This document shows positions 18,956 to 27,516 of a stretch of 64,000 nt of DNA, piece after piece (within the stretch, counting starts at the first letter, position 1; every line of letters begins with the position of its first letter). The DNA is from Methanosarcina sp. UBA289 (lineage in GTDB: Archaea > Halobacteriota > Methanosarcinia > Methanosarcinales > Methanosarcinaceae). Made by a program: the position numbers and the translations under genes. Location: NCBI GenBank assembly GCA_002496565.1, contig DAKJ01000017.1:245998-309997 (forward strand). The letters run 5' to 3'. Under the pieces are notes generated by a model, which saw only the letters and a list, made by a program, of their open reading frames with translations, ran no database searches and was not told where the DNA came from.

Positions 18956-19378
18956 TCAGGTAACCTTTCGGGAGGTTTCCTTTTTCTTTTCCAAAAGCAC
19001 CCATAATTTTTTACATTCACTAGGTGTCAGCCCGATTTGATTAACAAGATATTCTTCCGTTTTCTGGTTCTTTACCGTGTCTTTTATCAAATGGCTTATT
19101 GTATCCCTATGGTGCCCTGTTATTCGTTCAATACTTCGTATCCCATTTTTTTCAAGAAAAAGCCGATATATCAATCTAATCTCATCTGCGGACAGATGCT
19201 TGCGATAAACAGCGGTACCTTTAGTATCCATAAAAAACTTTCCACAATGTTTACAATAGTATCGCTGGTGTCCAGTCTTATACTTTCCTCGCTTTATAAT
19301 AGCTTTTCCTTCCACCCTGAGATAATATTTACATTCAGGATTTGGGCAAACAGTCTCATTTTGGCTTTCAACTGACAT
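18956..19378 (-). pseudogene. Truncated IS1-type transposase (zinc ribbon and HTH only)
   Basis: About 140 aa from the ATG at 19378. It has a zinc ribbon (CPNPEC...YYCKHCGKFF) followed by a helix-turn-helix (HLSADEIRLIYRLFLEKNGIRSIERITG), the InsA-like DNA-binding half of IS1-family transposases. The frame stops soon after LTPSECKKLWVLLEKKKE, where the DDE catalytic domain should continue; no catalytic part follows. It is therefore a 5' fragment of a transposase gene, or much less likely a domesticated DNA-binding protein. Confidence 0.6.
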
Positions 19379-19746
19379 AATATAATCAATAAGTTGTAAC
19401 TTCAATAATATATTTATTTTGCTCGGTTCCGTTTCAAACATTCTCTTTTAGACAGATTCTTAGTATAAAGAAAATCGTTATTCAAAACACATTATCAGAT
19501 TAACTCATGCAATTATATAAATAAAATTCCCTCATATTCATTATATTTTATTATATATATTATATTCTCTCATATTTTATTATTTATGAAAGGAGAAAAG
19601 TGTTGAGTCCTTTCTTTTGACAATCAGATTTATCTAAGCTTTGATACCTCAAGATTATTCCAAACCATAAAGACATCCTTTGCTTTCATTAGCCCGGAAA
19701 AAGGAAAAACATGCTTTTAAAAACTCAGTGTCCACACATAGCACTG

Positions 19747-20407
19747 TTAAAATTTAATCACTACTTTTGTATAGCCGTCTGCACGTTGAGAAAACTCTCT
19801 GTAAGCGGCAGGTGCATCTTCAATAGAGATCCTGTGACTTACTATAAAGCTTGGCCTTGCTATGCCTGCAATTATCATATCCCTGAGCATTAAAATTGTC
19901 TTCTTCACTGGGGTCTGCCCTGTTCCAATGGTTAAGCCCTTTTCCCACAGCTGTCCAAGTATTTTTCTTTTTCATTGCATCTTTTGACAGGTTCTGTTCC
20001 AATGGTTAAGCCCTTTTCCCACAGCTGTCCAAGAGGCAGGATATATTCCCATTTTGGCATATCCAAAAGCTCCTCCAGCTATCTCAGGATTGACGGTCAG
20101 ACAAGCACTTGTAAAGCCCCAAACACAGTTCATACAATGCCCACAGGCAACATTGAAGGTAACGACCACTCGATCTCCTTTTTTAAAAGAAGTCACGGCA
20201 CTTCCAACTTCTTCTATAACTCCAACAGGCTCGTGCCCGAGTACTTTACCGGGTTTTGCAACAGTCCTTCCTTGATACATATGAATCGCTTCCGCAAATA
20301 CCACTCGAAGTAAGCCTGATTATAGCGTCTCCTGGATGCTCTATCTTTGGATCAGCTACCTCTTCTACAGTCACTTTATTTGGTTCTTTACAAACTATAG
20401 CTTTCAT
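19747..20407 (-). pseudogene. Zinc-dependent alcohol dehydrogenase, decayed
   Basis: The remnant reads MKAIVCKEPNKVTVEEV from an ATG at 20407, then GICGSD (catalytic Zn cysteine), a frameshift near 20285, HMYQGRT, GHEPVGVIEEVG, the structural zinc cluster CGHCMNCVWGFTSAC and GAFGYAKMG. The whole middle Rossmann part is missing; sequence resumes with GKGLTIGTGQTPVKKTI and the natural C terminus ending GYTKVVIKF. At about 660 bp it is roughly 60% of a normal gene, with at least two frame changes. A 40-bp direct repeat marks the deletion zone. Confidence 0.85.
19920..20033. repeat. 40-bp direct repeat inside the alcohol dehydrogenase pseudogene
   Basis: Identical 40-bp copies at 19920-19959 and 19994-20033, 34 bp apart. 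They duplicate the codons around GKGL..GTG of the dehydrogenase and lie exactly where the middle of the gene is missing. Confidence 0.9.
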
Positions 20408-20910
20408 GAAACACCCCACAACTTCATGAAGGTTCTCTGCCAAGTCTTGTGCCTACTGTGTCTGTAATCTACTTTAAAAGGCAGAGAAGTCTCTATAAGG
20501 ATAAGTTTATAAGGATAAGTTCATAATCATTATTTTATATTAACAGTTTTTATAAAATTGCTTAAATCTATTTATTTGTTGCAGAACCTGATCTAAGGGT
20601 TTCAAATTATATTCAGTGTTTTTGGAGTAGAATGGAATTTTCAAGTTACCTTACAACTTAAAGCCGGATTCAAAATTAGAGAATCACTTAGAAACCGAGC
20701 AAGAGGCAAATGGAGAGAAATATACTACCGTCAAAGAAGTGAAGATAACTTCTGCTAAATAAACTAAAAAATACAGAAAAGTTTCTAAAATTTTCTACTT
20801 TTGGTTATATTCTATTTTTGATTTAATATCCTATCTTTTGATTCAGTTTTAGGATTTTTATGTTCTTTTTAACACTCAATAAAGGATTTTGAGCGTAAAA
20901 GGAAAAGCTT
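20408..20910. other. Gene-free spacer of 500 bp
   Basis: It contains the former promoter of the dehydrogenase pseudogene and AT-rich sequence; no feature recognised. Confidence 0.5.
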
Positions 20911-21552
20911 TTACTCATTAAAAAGTTCTGATAAGTTCTTTACTATCTTTACATACGGATATTGCAAAAATTCAGTTTCTTTTGTCGTTCCTGTAGTCAC
21001 TGCCGCAAAATCAACATTTGCCGCTAAGGCTGTTTTAGCATCTATCAGGCTATCTCCAATATAGAGCACATTATCCCGTTTTTCGTTAAGGATGTCAATT
21101 GCAAGTAATAGCCCTTCTGGAGACGGCTTGGGTACTTCAACATCCTCTCCTCCTACAATAATATCTATTAAGTCCAGACCCCCATGCAGGTTTAAAGTCT
21201 CAACTATTCTAAAACGATTTTTTGTAGTTACAATACCTGTGTTGAGCCCACTCTTTCTTAATAACTGTAACGTGTTTAGTGTGTCGGCATACAGTATGGT
21301 ATCTTTAGACATTACTTCGTTGGCCTTTTCCCGAAACAAGCTTAAAAAACGGTTTATAAAAATCTCGTTTTCATTATTTGTTAGCTGGACAAATGCTTTA
21401 TTGAGTGGTAATCCGACGGTCCTCTTTATACTTTCATGGTCAAAGGAGGGAATATCCAGCTTGCTGAAGGCATAGTTAAAACTTGATATAATACCTTTTG
21501 TTGTGTCGGCCAATGTGTAGTCAAAGTCAAAAATAATAGTAGTATATTTCAT
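20911..21552 (-). CDS. HAD-superfamily phosphatase (phosphoglycolate phosphatase-like)
   Basis: 213 aa. HAD motif I is FDFDYTLADT (nucleophile and acid Asp), motif II is TGIVTTKNR, motif III is the Lys in EVPKPSPEG and motif IV is YIGDSLIDAKTA. The alpha-helical cap between motifs I and II and the overall length match the Gph/PgmB-like subfamily, which dephosphorylates small phosphate esters. The ATG is preceded by GAGGGA. A single gene with no informative neighbours, so the substrate is unknown. Confidence 0.85.
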   Translation of the reverse strand: MKYTTIIFDFDYTLADTTKGIISSFNYAFSKLDIPSFDHESIKRTVGLPLNKAFVQLTNNENEIFINRFLSLFREKANEVMSKDTILYADTLNTLQLLRKSGLNTGIVTTKNRFRIVETLNLHGGLDLIDIIVGGEDVEVPKPSPEGLLLAIDILNEKRDNVLYIGDSLIDAKTALAANVDFAAVTTGTTKETEFLQYPYVKIVKNLSELFNE

Positions 21553-21894
21553 CTTTCCCTCTTGAATTCTGCTGCTGTAGAATCCTGCAACAGTGACATA
21601 AAGCCCTGCTGTATTGACATAATATCTTTTCGTCCAAAAAGAAAGGTTTTTTATTTATTCGTTATATTGATAGGATTAATATTATTGGAACTGAGAATAC
21701 AAAGTAAGAGTAAAATTCAAAAGAAATATACACATTATTAAGTAACCAAGACAAGCATAGTCTTATTAGCACTTAAACGACTGTAGGTATTCTGTATATT
21801 ATATAAAGGAATTTACAGCATTTACAATAAAACATATTATTTAACAGGTAAATGTGAACGTTCTATTAATAACAATCTGCTGAGGGAAAGTTGA
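21553..21894. other. Divergent promoter spacer
   Basis: 340 bp between the divergently read HAD and GY-repeat genes. AT-rich with TATATTATATAA near 21800 as a likely TATA region for the rightward gene. Confidence 0.45.
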
Positions 21895-22383
21895 TTGATA
21901 AACCAACCGTATAAAAACTGGATTAAATTAGGTGGAATTTTGCTGGCAGTCTTTATTATAGTAGCTTTGACATTAACAACAGCAAGCTTAGTGGGTATGA
22001 AAACCCCAGACTACCAGAAGGGCTATGAAGACGGCTACCGAGCCAGCTACCAGGCCGCCTTCGATAGCAAGTATTATGATGTCAAAGCAGGTTTAGGTGA
22101 GAACCGAAGTTACAACGAAGGTTACGTACATGGCTATGATGAGGGCTATCCTGATGGCCAATTAGATTTAGGAAGCCGCCAGCAACACAAAGCCATTCAG
22201 GAAAGCGAAACAAATGTCATCACCAGCCAGGTTATCGATGCCAGTCAGAATCATAAAACTAATCAGAATAATGAAACCAGTAAAGATAATGGGACTAACA
22301 AAAGTGAAACCAGCAATAGTGAAACCAGCCAGAATAGTAAAACCAAACAGGGTCGCCAAATAATCTTCAACGGTGAAGATTAA
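21895..22383 (+). CDS. Membrane-anchored protein with GY-rich repeats, unknown function
   Basis: 162 aa, not recognised as a named family. A TTG start with GAGGGA seven bases upstream gives a short basic N terminus, one membrane helix (GGILLAVFIIVALTLTTASLV) and an outside part. The first outside section has Gly-Tyr repeats (YQKGYEDGYRASY, YNEGYVHGYDEGYPDGQ) spaced about four residues apart; the second is a low-complexity Asn/Ser/Thr/Glu-rich tail with many NxT/S sequons (possible O- or N-glycosylation). Probably an exposed surface protein. The GYxxGY repeats resemble those in some bacterial surface proteins, but no function can be claimed. Confidence 0.65.
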   Translation: MINQPYKNWIKLGGILLAVFIIVALTLTTASLVGMKTPDYQKGYEDGYRASYQAAFDSKYYDVKAGLGENRSYNEGYVHGYDEGYPDGQLDLGSRQQHKAIQESETNVITSQVIDASQNHKTNQNNETSKDNGTNKSETSNSETSQNSKTKQGRQIIFNGED

Positions 22384-22542
22384 GGTGACTGGGTTATAAA
22401 ATCCAAAAACAGATATCTTCAACTCTTTCCTGACTTTTGCGTCGATTGTGTCTTTAAAAGCAATGCGGCAGTAGCAAGACCGTTGGGATATTTTTCAGAG
22501 ATTTACAAGAATTTATTAATAGGACATATTAATTATCTTTTT

Positions 22543-22965
22543 ATGCCTATCGAAACAAGAGAAATCTCTGTCACTGGAAAAAAAGACTGCGGAATTGTTG
22601 ATATCACCGAGATTACCTCCGAAGAAGTAAGAAAATCAAAAATAAGAACTGGAACGGTTACGATCTTTTGCATTGGTTCAACCGGAGCAATAACTACGAT
22701 GGAGTTTGAGCCAAATCTTTTAAAAAATGTTTCTGAAACGCTTAATAAGTTAATCCCCCTGGACAAGGATTATCATCACCATAAGACCTGGGGAGATTAT
22801 AACGGAGGCTCTCATTTAAGAGCTATGCTTATCGGCCCGAGCCTTACAGTACCTTTCGTTGAAAGAAACCTTACTCTTGGAACCTGGCAACAGATTGTGT
22901 ACATTAATTTTGATAGGATTGAGAAAGTAAGAAAAATAAAACTGCAGATTATAGGTGAGTCTTGA
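22543..22965 (+). CDS. YjbQ/UPF0047 family protein (secondary thiamine-phosphate synthase type)
   Basis: About 140 aa from the ATG at 22543; a longer in-frame start at 22483 would add residues not found in the family. Family motifs are GIVDITEIT near the start, GTVTIFCIGSTGAI, the His-rich YHHHKTWGDYNGGSHLRAMLIGPS, and a closing LGTWQQIVYINFD. YjbQ proteins are trimeric; a weak thiamine-phosphate synthase activity has been reported and is reflected in database names, but the true role is unsettled. A single gene. Confidence 0.9.
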   Translation: MPIETREISVTGKKDCGIVDITEITSEEVRKSKIRTGTVTIFCIGSTGAITTMEFEPNLLKNVSETLNKLIPLDKDYHHHKTWGDYNGGSHLRAMLIGPSLTVPFVERNLTLGTWQQIVYINFDRIEKVRKIKLQIIGES

Positions 22966-23093
22966 ACTGCTTTATTTCCCTAAAAGAGCGATTGCTTTAA
23001 GTATTGATTTTTTAAGGTCATTTACAAAAAGTTATTTCGTTAAAAGAACCATAACTATAAGACTGATTTTGATCTTAAATTTAATCTTAATTA

Positions 23094-23579
23094 TCATCCC
23101 AGGCTGCGTAGAACATTGGAAGATATTGCAATTCCCATGCAATTGTCCAGCATCACAGAAGAAATAATCCCTATTACCTTCCCTGCCTGCAGGATAGGAG
23201 AACCGCTATCTCCCGGTTCTGGCATATCAAGGCATCGAAAACCTAGATAAAGCAATGAAACTCCGGAATTAATTACTCTGCACCGGATAATATGGATATT
23301 ATTGACAAGAAATGCTTCCTCCAGTTCAGCTGCACTGCCAAGCTCGGTAATTTTAACTATACATTCAGGAGGAATCTCTATTAGGGCTAAATCATAGTCT
23401 TTCAAAATTTTCGTAACAGCGAGTTTCATTCCATCAACTGTTAAATGATCTCCTTCCCCTTTGAATAAATGAGAAACCGTAACCATGTAAGGCAATCCTT
23501 TGAGCGAAATGACAGCACCGATGGTACAGCGCTTTCCATCGTAGAAAAAAGAGCCGCCTGATTTTATCATAAGCTTCAT
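23094..23579 (-). CDS. Compact trypsin-like serine protease
   Basis: 161 aa. The catalytic triad can be read: His37 in VTVSHLF, Asp63 in DYDLALIEI and Ser125 in EPGDSGSPIL. The oxyanion motif GDSGSP is perfect. There is no signal peptide, so a cytoplasmic location is likely, and no PDZ domain; at 161 aa it is shorter than most trypsin-fold proteases (about 200 aa). Similar stand-alone trypsin-like modules are known from STAND-linked conflict systems, but here the neighbours are an acetolactate decarboxylase remnant and YjbQ. The start has a modest GCAGGTC ribosome binding site. Confidence 0.75.
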   Translation of the reverse strand: MKLMIKSGGSFFYDGKRCTIGAVISLKGLPYMVTVSHLFKGEGDHLTVDGMKLAVTKILKDYDLALIEIPPECIVKITELGSAAELEEAFLVNNIHIIRCRVINSGVSLLYLGFRCLDMPEPGDSGSPILQAGKVIGIISSVMLDNCMGIAISSNVLRSLG

Positions 23580-23685
23580 TGACCTGCCGATTTCACCTGG
23601 GCCTGGTTTATGGTTATTTTCGGTTTTTACAGTAATTTATGCTTCGACTATATTTAGCGTTATATATTTTATATAGAATTAGCTC

Positions 23686-23985
23686 GTGTCTGACATAGAG
23701 AATCAGAATGTTTTTGAATTTGAAAATGTAAGCAGTACATTGGTAGGTTTCCGGATCTCCAATTATGTGAGTAGTATCAATGTTCTTCGATGTCATCTTC
23801 ATTTCATTACCGCAAACAGGAGTGCAGGTGGGCATGTCCTTGATTTCGAGTTTGAGAATGAAACTGCTGCTCTCGATATAAAAACAGCCTTTTTTATGGA
23901 ACTTCCCACGAGCGACAGCTTTTCAAAAGTAGAATTGAGAGAAGACTTAAATTCAGAAATGGAAACTGTAGAAAAAAGAGTTTGA
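23686..23985 (+). pseudogene. budA: C-terminal remnant of acetolactate decarboxylase
   Basis: About 100 codons that match only the C-terminal part of alpha-acetolactate decarboxylase (EC 4.1.1.5): VFEFENVSSTLVGFRI, CHLHFITANRSAGGHVLDFEFEN and a closing SEMETVEK. The intact enzyme is about 240 aa, and the N-terminal half, including the remaining zinc ligands, is absent. The metal-binding HLHF is kept. It opens with GTG but has no ribosome binding site. Considered a gene fragment left by deletion. Confidence 0.7.
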
Positions 23986-24643
23986 GCTTTAACCTAAGCC
24001 GGATTCAAGCTCATGATAATTTAATAAACTGAGCTTGAGTTCGCGCATTATATATAAATCTCGATATAACTCAGATAAAATCAAGTATTATTCATCGAAA
24101 AAATAGAATACAATTATTTTTCTAAGAATTATTTTCAATGTAACTGTTTTAATGCGGCCAACAGTCCTGCCAACAAATTTGCCAATAATTAGATTTTTGA
24201 TCAGTTAAAGATGAGCGTAATTCTTGATATAACTCGTTAATTCAGAACCAAATTCCAGATTAAATTAACTGAAGTTTCAAATACATTTCCCATATTATAA
24301 TGTTCTCCACAATATGGAGAAACCGTCCCATCCCATATACTACCATACTATTCCACGGCCAAAAACATGACTTCTTCTTAGCCAATTTTTTAGCTTTAAT
24401 TTGGCTCTGAATTTTAGTTAAATCAGGAGACGAGTCATCCAGTACAAAAGCATATCCCAAAACCAATTTTAGTCTCAAATCATTAAATTTTTAACATTAT
24501 TTTCTTGAGTCATTTCTAAAACTTAACTGATTATTCGTAATATATGATTCAAAGAATTAATTTGGGGTTTTGGGATTAGCTTAATGCAAAAATACTGTTT
24601 CCAATAATTAGAAATGAAAAGTAAATTTATAACTTTTTCAAAT
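23986..24643. other. Gene-free spacer of 660 bp
   Basis: AT-rich. A 72-codon frame at 24260-24478 on the minus strand has no ribosome binding site or recognisable content and is not called. Confidence 0.5.
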
Positions 24644-25072
24644 CTATTTAATAACAACATTCTTATGAACCCACAACTTCCCAACACAACCATTACACTT
24701 GATAGTCAAACAACTAATATAATAACCAGTCTTTGAATACTTATGTACCGGATTTTTTAGTGCTGGAGTAATTTTTGTTCCTTCGAGATGGGTTCCATCT
24801 CCAAAGTCCCATCTGATATATGTCTCTTTACCCTTTGATAGATCCTTAAATTGTACAATTCGTGGGTCACTTGAAGAAGCGGCTACTGCCGTATAATCAA
24901 TATGATTATTCCCGCAGGATAGCCGGGCCGTTGCTGGAGGAGTTCCTGCACCGAGAGGAGTTGGGGTTACAGTACATTTTGCAGAGGCTCCTGCAGACAA
25001 CAAAGTCAATATCATTAATACGGTGAAAACAGATACTGTTATTTTCCATATAAACTTTCTATTATTTTTCAT
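24644..25072 (-). CDS. Secreted PKD-domain protein
   Basis: About 142 aa from the ATG at 25072, which has AGGAGG seven bases upstream. The N terminus is a signal peptide (KNNRKFIWKITVSVF... to SAGASA|K). A single PKD domain follows, with the hallmark WDFGDGT and the closing HKYSKTGYYISCLTI. Four cysteines in the mature part (KCTV, LSCG, SCLT, KCNGCVG) could form disulfides. PKD domains mediate surface protein contacts in Methanosarcina S-layer and adhesin proteins. A single small domain without an anchor suggests a secreted or S-layer-trapped protein. Confidence 0.75.
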   Translation of the reverse strand: MKNNRKFIWKITVSVFTVLMILTLLSAGASAKCTVTPTPLGAGTPPATARLSCGNNHIDYTAVAASSSDPRIVQFKDLSKGKETYIRWDFGDGTHLEGTKITPALKNPVHKYSKTGYYISCLTIKCNGCVGKLWVHKNVVIK

Positions 25073-25781
25073 TCTTTCCTCCTGCTTTTTTTTAGTTTTA
25101 TTCGGGAACACCCGTAATAAAAAATCACAGGGGAAATTAACATATAAGCATACTTATTTCCAGGAAATTTAATAAAAAATGAAGGCAAATTTAAAGCTTT
25201 ATAAACCTTTACTTTCCAATCTAAAAGATTATAACACTATAAATCCATTTAATACTCTTCTCAATTCTTACAAGCTTAGAAATAAGGATTATTGGAAGGT
25301 TATGTCATACTAGGTCTTAAGACAGTTCTTTATTTTCAACAAGAATCGCCGAAACCTTCACAATTTAATAGAACTCCATCTATTTTGAGTTCAGGCGCAT
25401 TTCCTTTTAAGGTATACCAGAGACAAAGCCATGATCCAGAGTCTTCTCTATCATTATCAGGGGCTAAGCTTTACGGGTCTGGAAATGGATCAGATTAAAA
25501 AAGTCTAATTGACTGGGGGATTTAAGAAAGATAGAAATTAAAAAATGGGAAACGTATTAAGAAGTTCTGATTTGCAAAGAAAGATTATGATGCTTCAACG
25601 TGTTTTGTAGAGGGTTCAAAGCCAGTCTAATCAAAAGCATTGGCTGAACTGCAGGTTGACTTTGGTAACACTCTGGTTCGGAATCCTCAAGGTAACCAAG
25701 GTATATATTTAGTAGGTAGGATACTTCAACCAAGCGTACTGACCGTAGTTACCTGGAAATTTACTTCCGAGGTTGTCCAGA
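25073..25781. other. Gene-free spacer of 700 bp
   Basis: No supported gene. Two plus-strand frames of 65-68 codons (25292-25498 and 25640-25837) lack family resemblance; the second runs into the antisense of cobW. Confidence 0.5.
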
Positions 25782-26831
25782 TTAAGAAACCAATGTTACT
25801 TTGCTATAACTTGGCCGGCTTTTTACTGCTTTTTTGAAAGAAAGCCTACTGTCTTCCAACTGCCTTCTTATCGCCAGGTCCACAATTTTAATGAGCTCAT
25901 CCTGGGGCACCGAGGTTACGGCAGAAAGCACTTTTATTCTGGACAGTACGTTTTTTTCTTTTTTGAAAATTTCTATCTCCGGAATTCTGTGGGCTGAAGT
26001 CACACTTCCCTTTACAAAGTTTTCTTTATGAGCAAATGAGAGCTTGATATGCCCTGTAAATTCGGAATTCAGTTCTTTTACTCTATTCTTTATATTATTC
26101 AAGATCTGCTCCGAAACCGAAACTGCAGTCTCAAGAGAAATTTCCTGCGAAGTGATTTCAAACTCAGATGAATAAGCCGAAACTCCGGACATTTGAATTG
26201 AATTTTTCCTGCTCTCTGTTATTTCTTTCTTGCTGGTTTCGTTCAGCAGCTCGAGCAATTTATCAAAATTTTTTCCTCCCTGCCTCGCCGAAAAATGGAG
26301 CATTTTTGCTTTCGGGTTTAATTTGCGCAGGAGCAGGCAGATTTCCAGGAGTTCCTCACAATTTATAAGTTCTACTTTATTGATACCCAGAAGCTCAGCC
26401 TCTTCTATCTGGTTTTTCATGAAATTTTGCAGCTCGCCTTTCTCCTTACTCAGAATGCCGGCATCCACAAGATTCACTATTGGAGCAAAAGTTATTTTCG
26501 AGATTCCCATACTCTCGATATTCCTTTTTATCTGCCCCGGGAAAGCTATTCCTGTAGGCTCTATTATAACAGTGTCAGGATTGTAAGAGGCAATGAGATT
26601 TCTCAGAGTGTATTCCATGCTGATTCTCAGAGTACAGCAAACGCAGCCACTTGTAATTTCTCTGGTTTCAATCTTACCTTCCGAGATCGTATCCCCATCA
26701 ATCCCTATTTCTCCGATCTCGTTAACGATAACTGCCGTTTTCTGCCCCTGTTTTCCCAGGTGTTCAACAAGTTTTCTTATCAGTGTGGTTTTCCCGCTTC
26801 CTAGGAATCCCCCTATTATTATACATTTCAT
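25782..26831 (-). CDS. CobW/COG0523-family GTPase (metal chaperone)
   Basis: About 349 aa from the ATG at 26831. The G domain shows P-loop GGFLGSGKTT, the metal-binding SGCVCCTL (CxCC), IIEPTGIAFP and NLVDA, defining the COG0523 family whose members load metals (Zn, Co, Fe) into proteins or act in cobalamin synthesis. The C-terminal domain has LSFAHKENFVKGSVTSAHRIPEIE. It is downstream of the chaperonin and Mts genes, read in the same direction. A role in maturing the corrinoid/zinc methyltransferase is a reasonable inference, not shown. There is a 685-bp repeat-containing gap before it. Confidence 0.85.
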   Translation of the reverse strand: MKCIIIGGFLGSGKTTLIRKLVEHLGKQGQKTAVIVNEIGEIGIDGDTISEGKIETREITSGCVCCTLRISMEYTLRNLIASYNPDTVIIEPTGIAFPGQIKRNIESMGISKITFAPIVNLVDAGILSKEKGELQNFMKNQIEEAELLGINKVELINCEELLEICLLLRKLNPKAKMLHFSARQGGKNFDKLLELLNETSKKEITESRKNSIQMSGVSAYSSEFEITSQEISLETAVSVSEQILNNIKNRVKELNSEFTGHIKLSFAHKENFVKGSVTSAHRIPEIEIFKKEKNVLSRIKVLSAVTSVPQDELIKIVDLAIRRQLEDSRLSFKKAVKSRPSYSKVTLVS

Positions 26832-26975
26832 GCATTCACACCGTCCATAAGTTAAGTAAGAATCTGAAACTCTCTCCGCGTAAAACAATACCTCCAGAGA
26901 GCTTGGAGCTTAGATGTACTGTCATTGGCCAGATTGTTTTTTGCATAACTTCATTCAGTACCGCTCTTTGGAACT

Positions 26976-27307
26976 TGTCAGGATTTGCGGCTTTTTTGGC
27001 TTTAAAATGGCAAAATACGCCTGAAAGCCGCTACTCTGACATTTGGCTCATTATTCTCTTCGCCTGGAGGTTTGGCCCTTTGACTATTGAACTTTCTTTG
27101 GGTTCGATCTGTTTTTTTCTTTTGGGTTTGAGCCGTTTTTCTTTTGGGTTTGAGCTGTTTTTCTTTTGGATTTGAACTGTTTTTTCTTTTCAGGAGACAC
27201 ATTAAAAATGGCAAATTTGTGTCTCTCTGAAATGTTTTTTCTTTTTTATTTTTAGGAGGTAGATATCAATGCATTTGAGAGGGAATTTGCATTGCTATCA
27301 TTGTGAT
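26976..27307. repeat. Stem-loop repeat region, copy A
   Basis: It starts with a 66-bp imperfect inverted repeat (26976-27041): TGTCAG and GCGGCTTT pair with AAAGCCGC and CTGACA. Next comes sequence shared with copy B, then four ~22-bp CTTTTGGGTTTGAGC-like units (27115-27185) absent from copy B, a GAGACACA/TGTGTCTC hairpin, and a TTTTTAGGAGGTAGATA segment ending in ATGCATTTGAGAGGG. Confidence 0.8.
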
Positions 27308-27510
27308 TGTCAGGATTTGCGGCTTTTTCGGCTTTAAAATGGCAAAATATGCCTGAAAGCCGCTACTCTGACGTTTGGCTCATTATTCTCTTCGCCTGGA
27401 GGTTTGGCTCTTTGACTACTCAACTTTCTTTGGGTTCGATCTGTTTTTTCTTTTTTATTTTTAGGAGGTAGATACCAATGCATTTGAGAGGGATTTGCAT
27501 TGTTATCATC
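27308..27510. repeat. Stem-loop repeat region, copy B
   Basis: A direct repeat of copy A with only scattered differences but lacking the 22-bp units. It includes the same stem-loop (27308-27372), a TTTGGGTTCGATCTG segment and the TTTTTAGGAGGTAGATACC block with an ATG, and ends at the 3' end of the chaperonin gene. Confidence 0.8.
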
Positions 27511-27516
27511 GTGATA

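Noticed and set aside
24260..24478. 72-codon minus-strand frame
   Set aside because: No ribosome binding site and no recognisable sequence.
25292..25837. Two plus-strand frames of 65-68 codons
   Set aside because: No family or start context; the second overlaps the cobW gene antisense.
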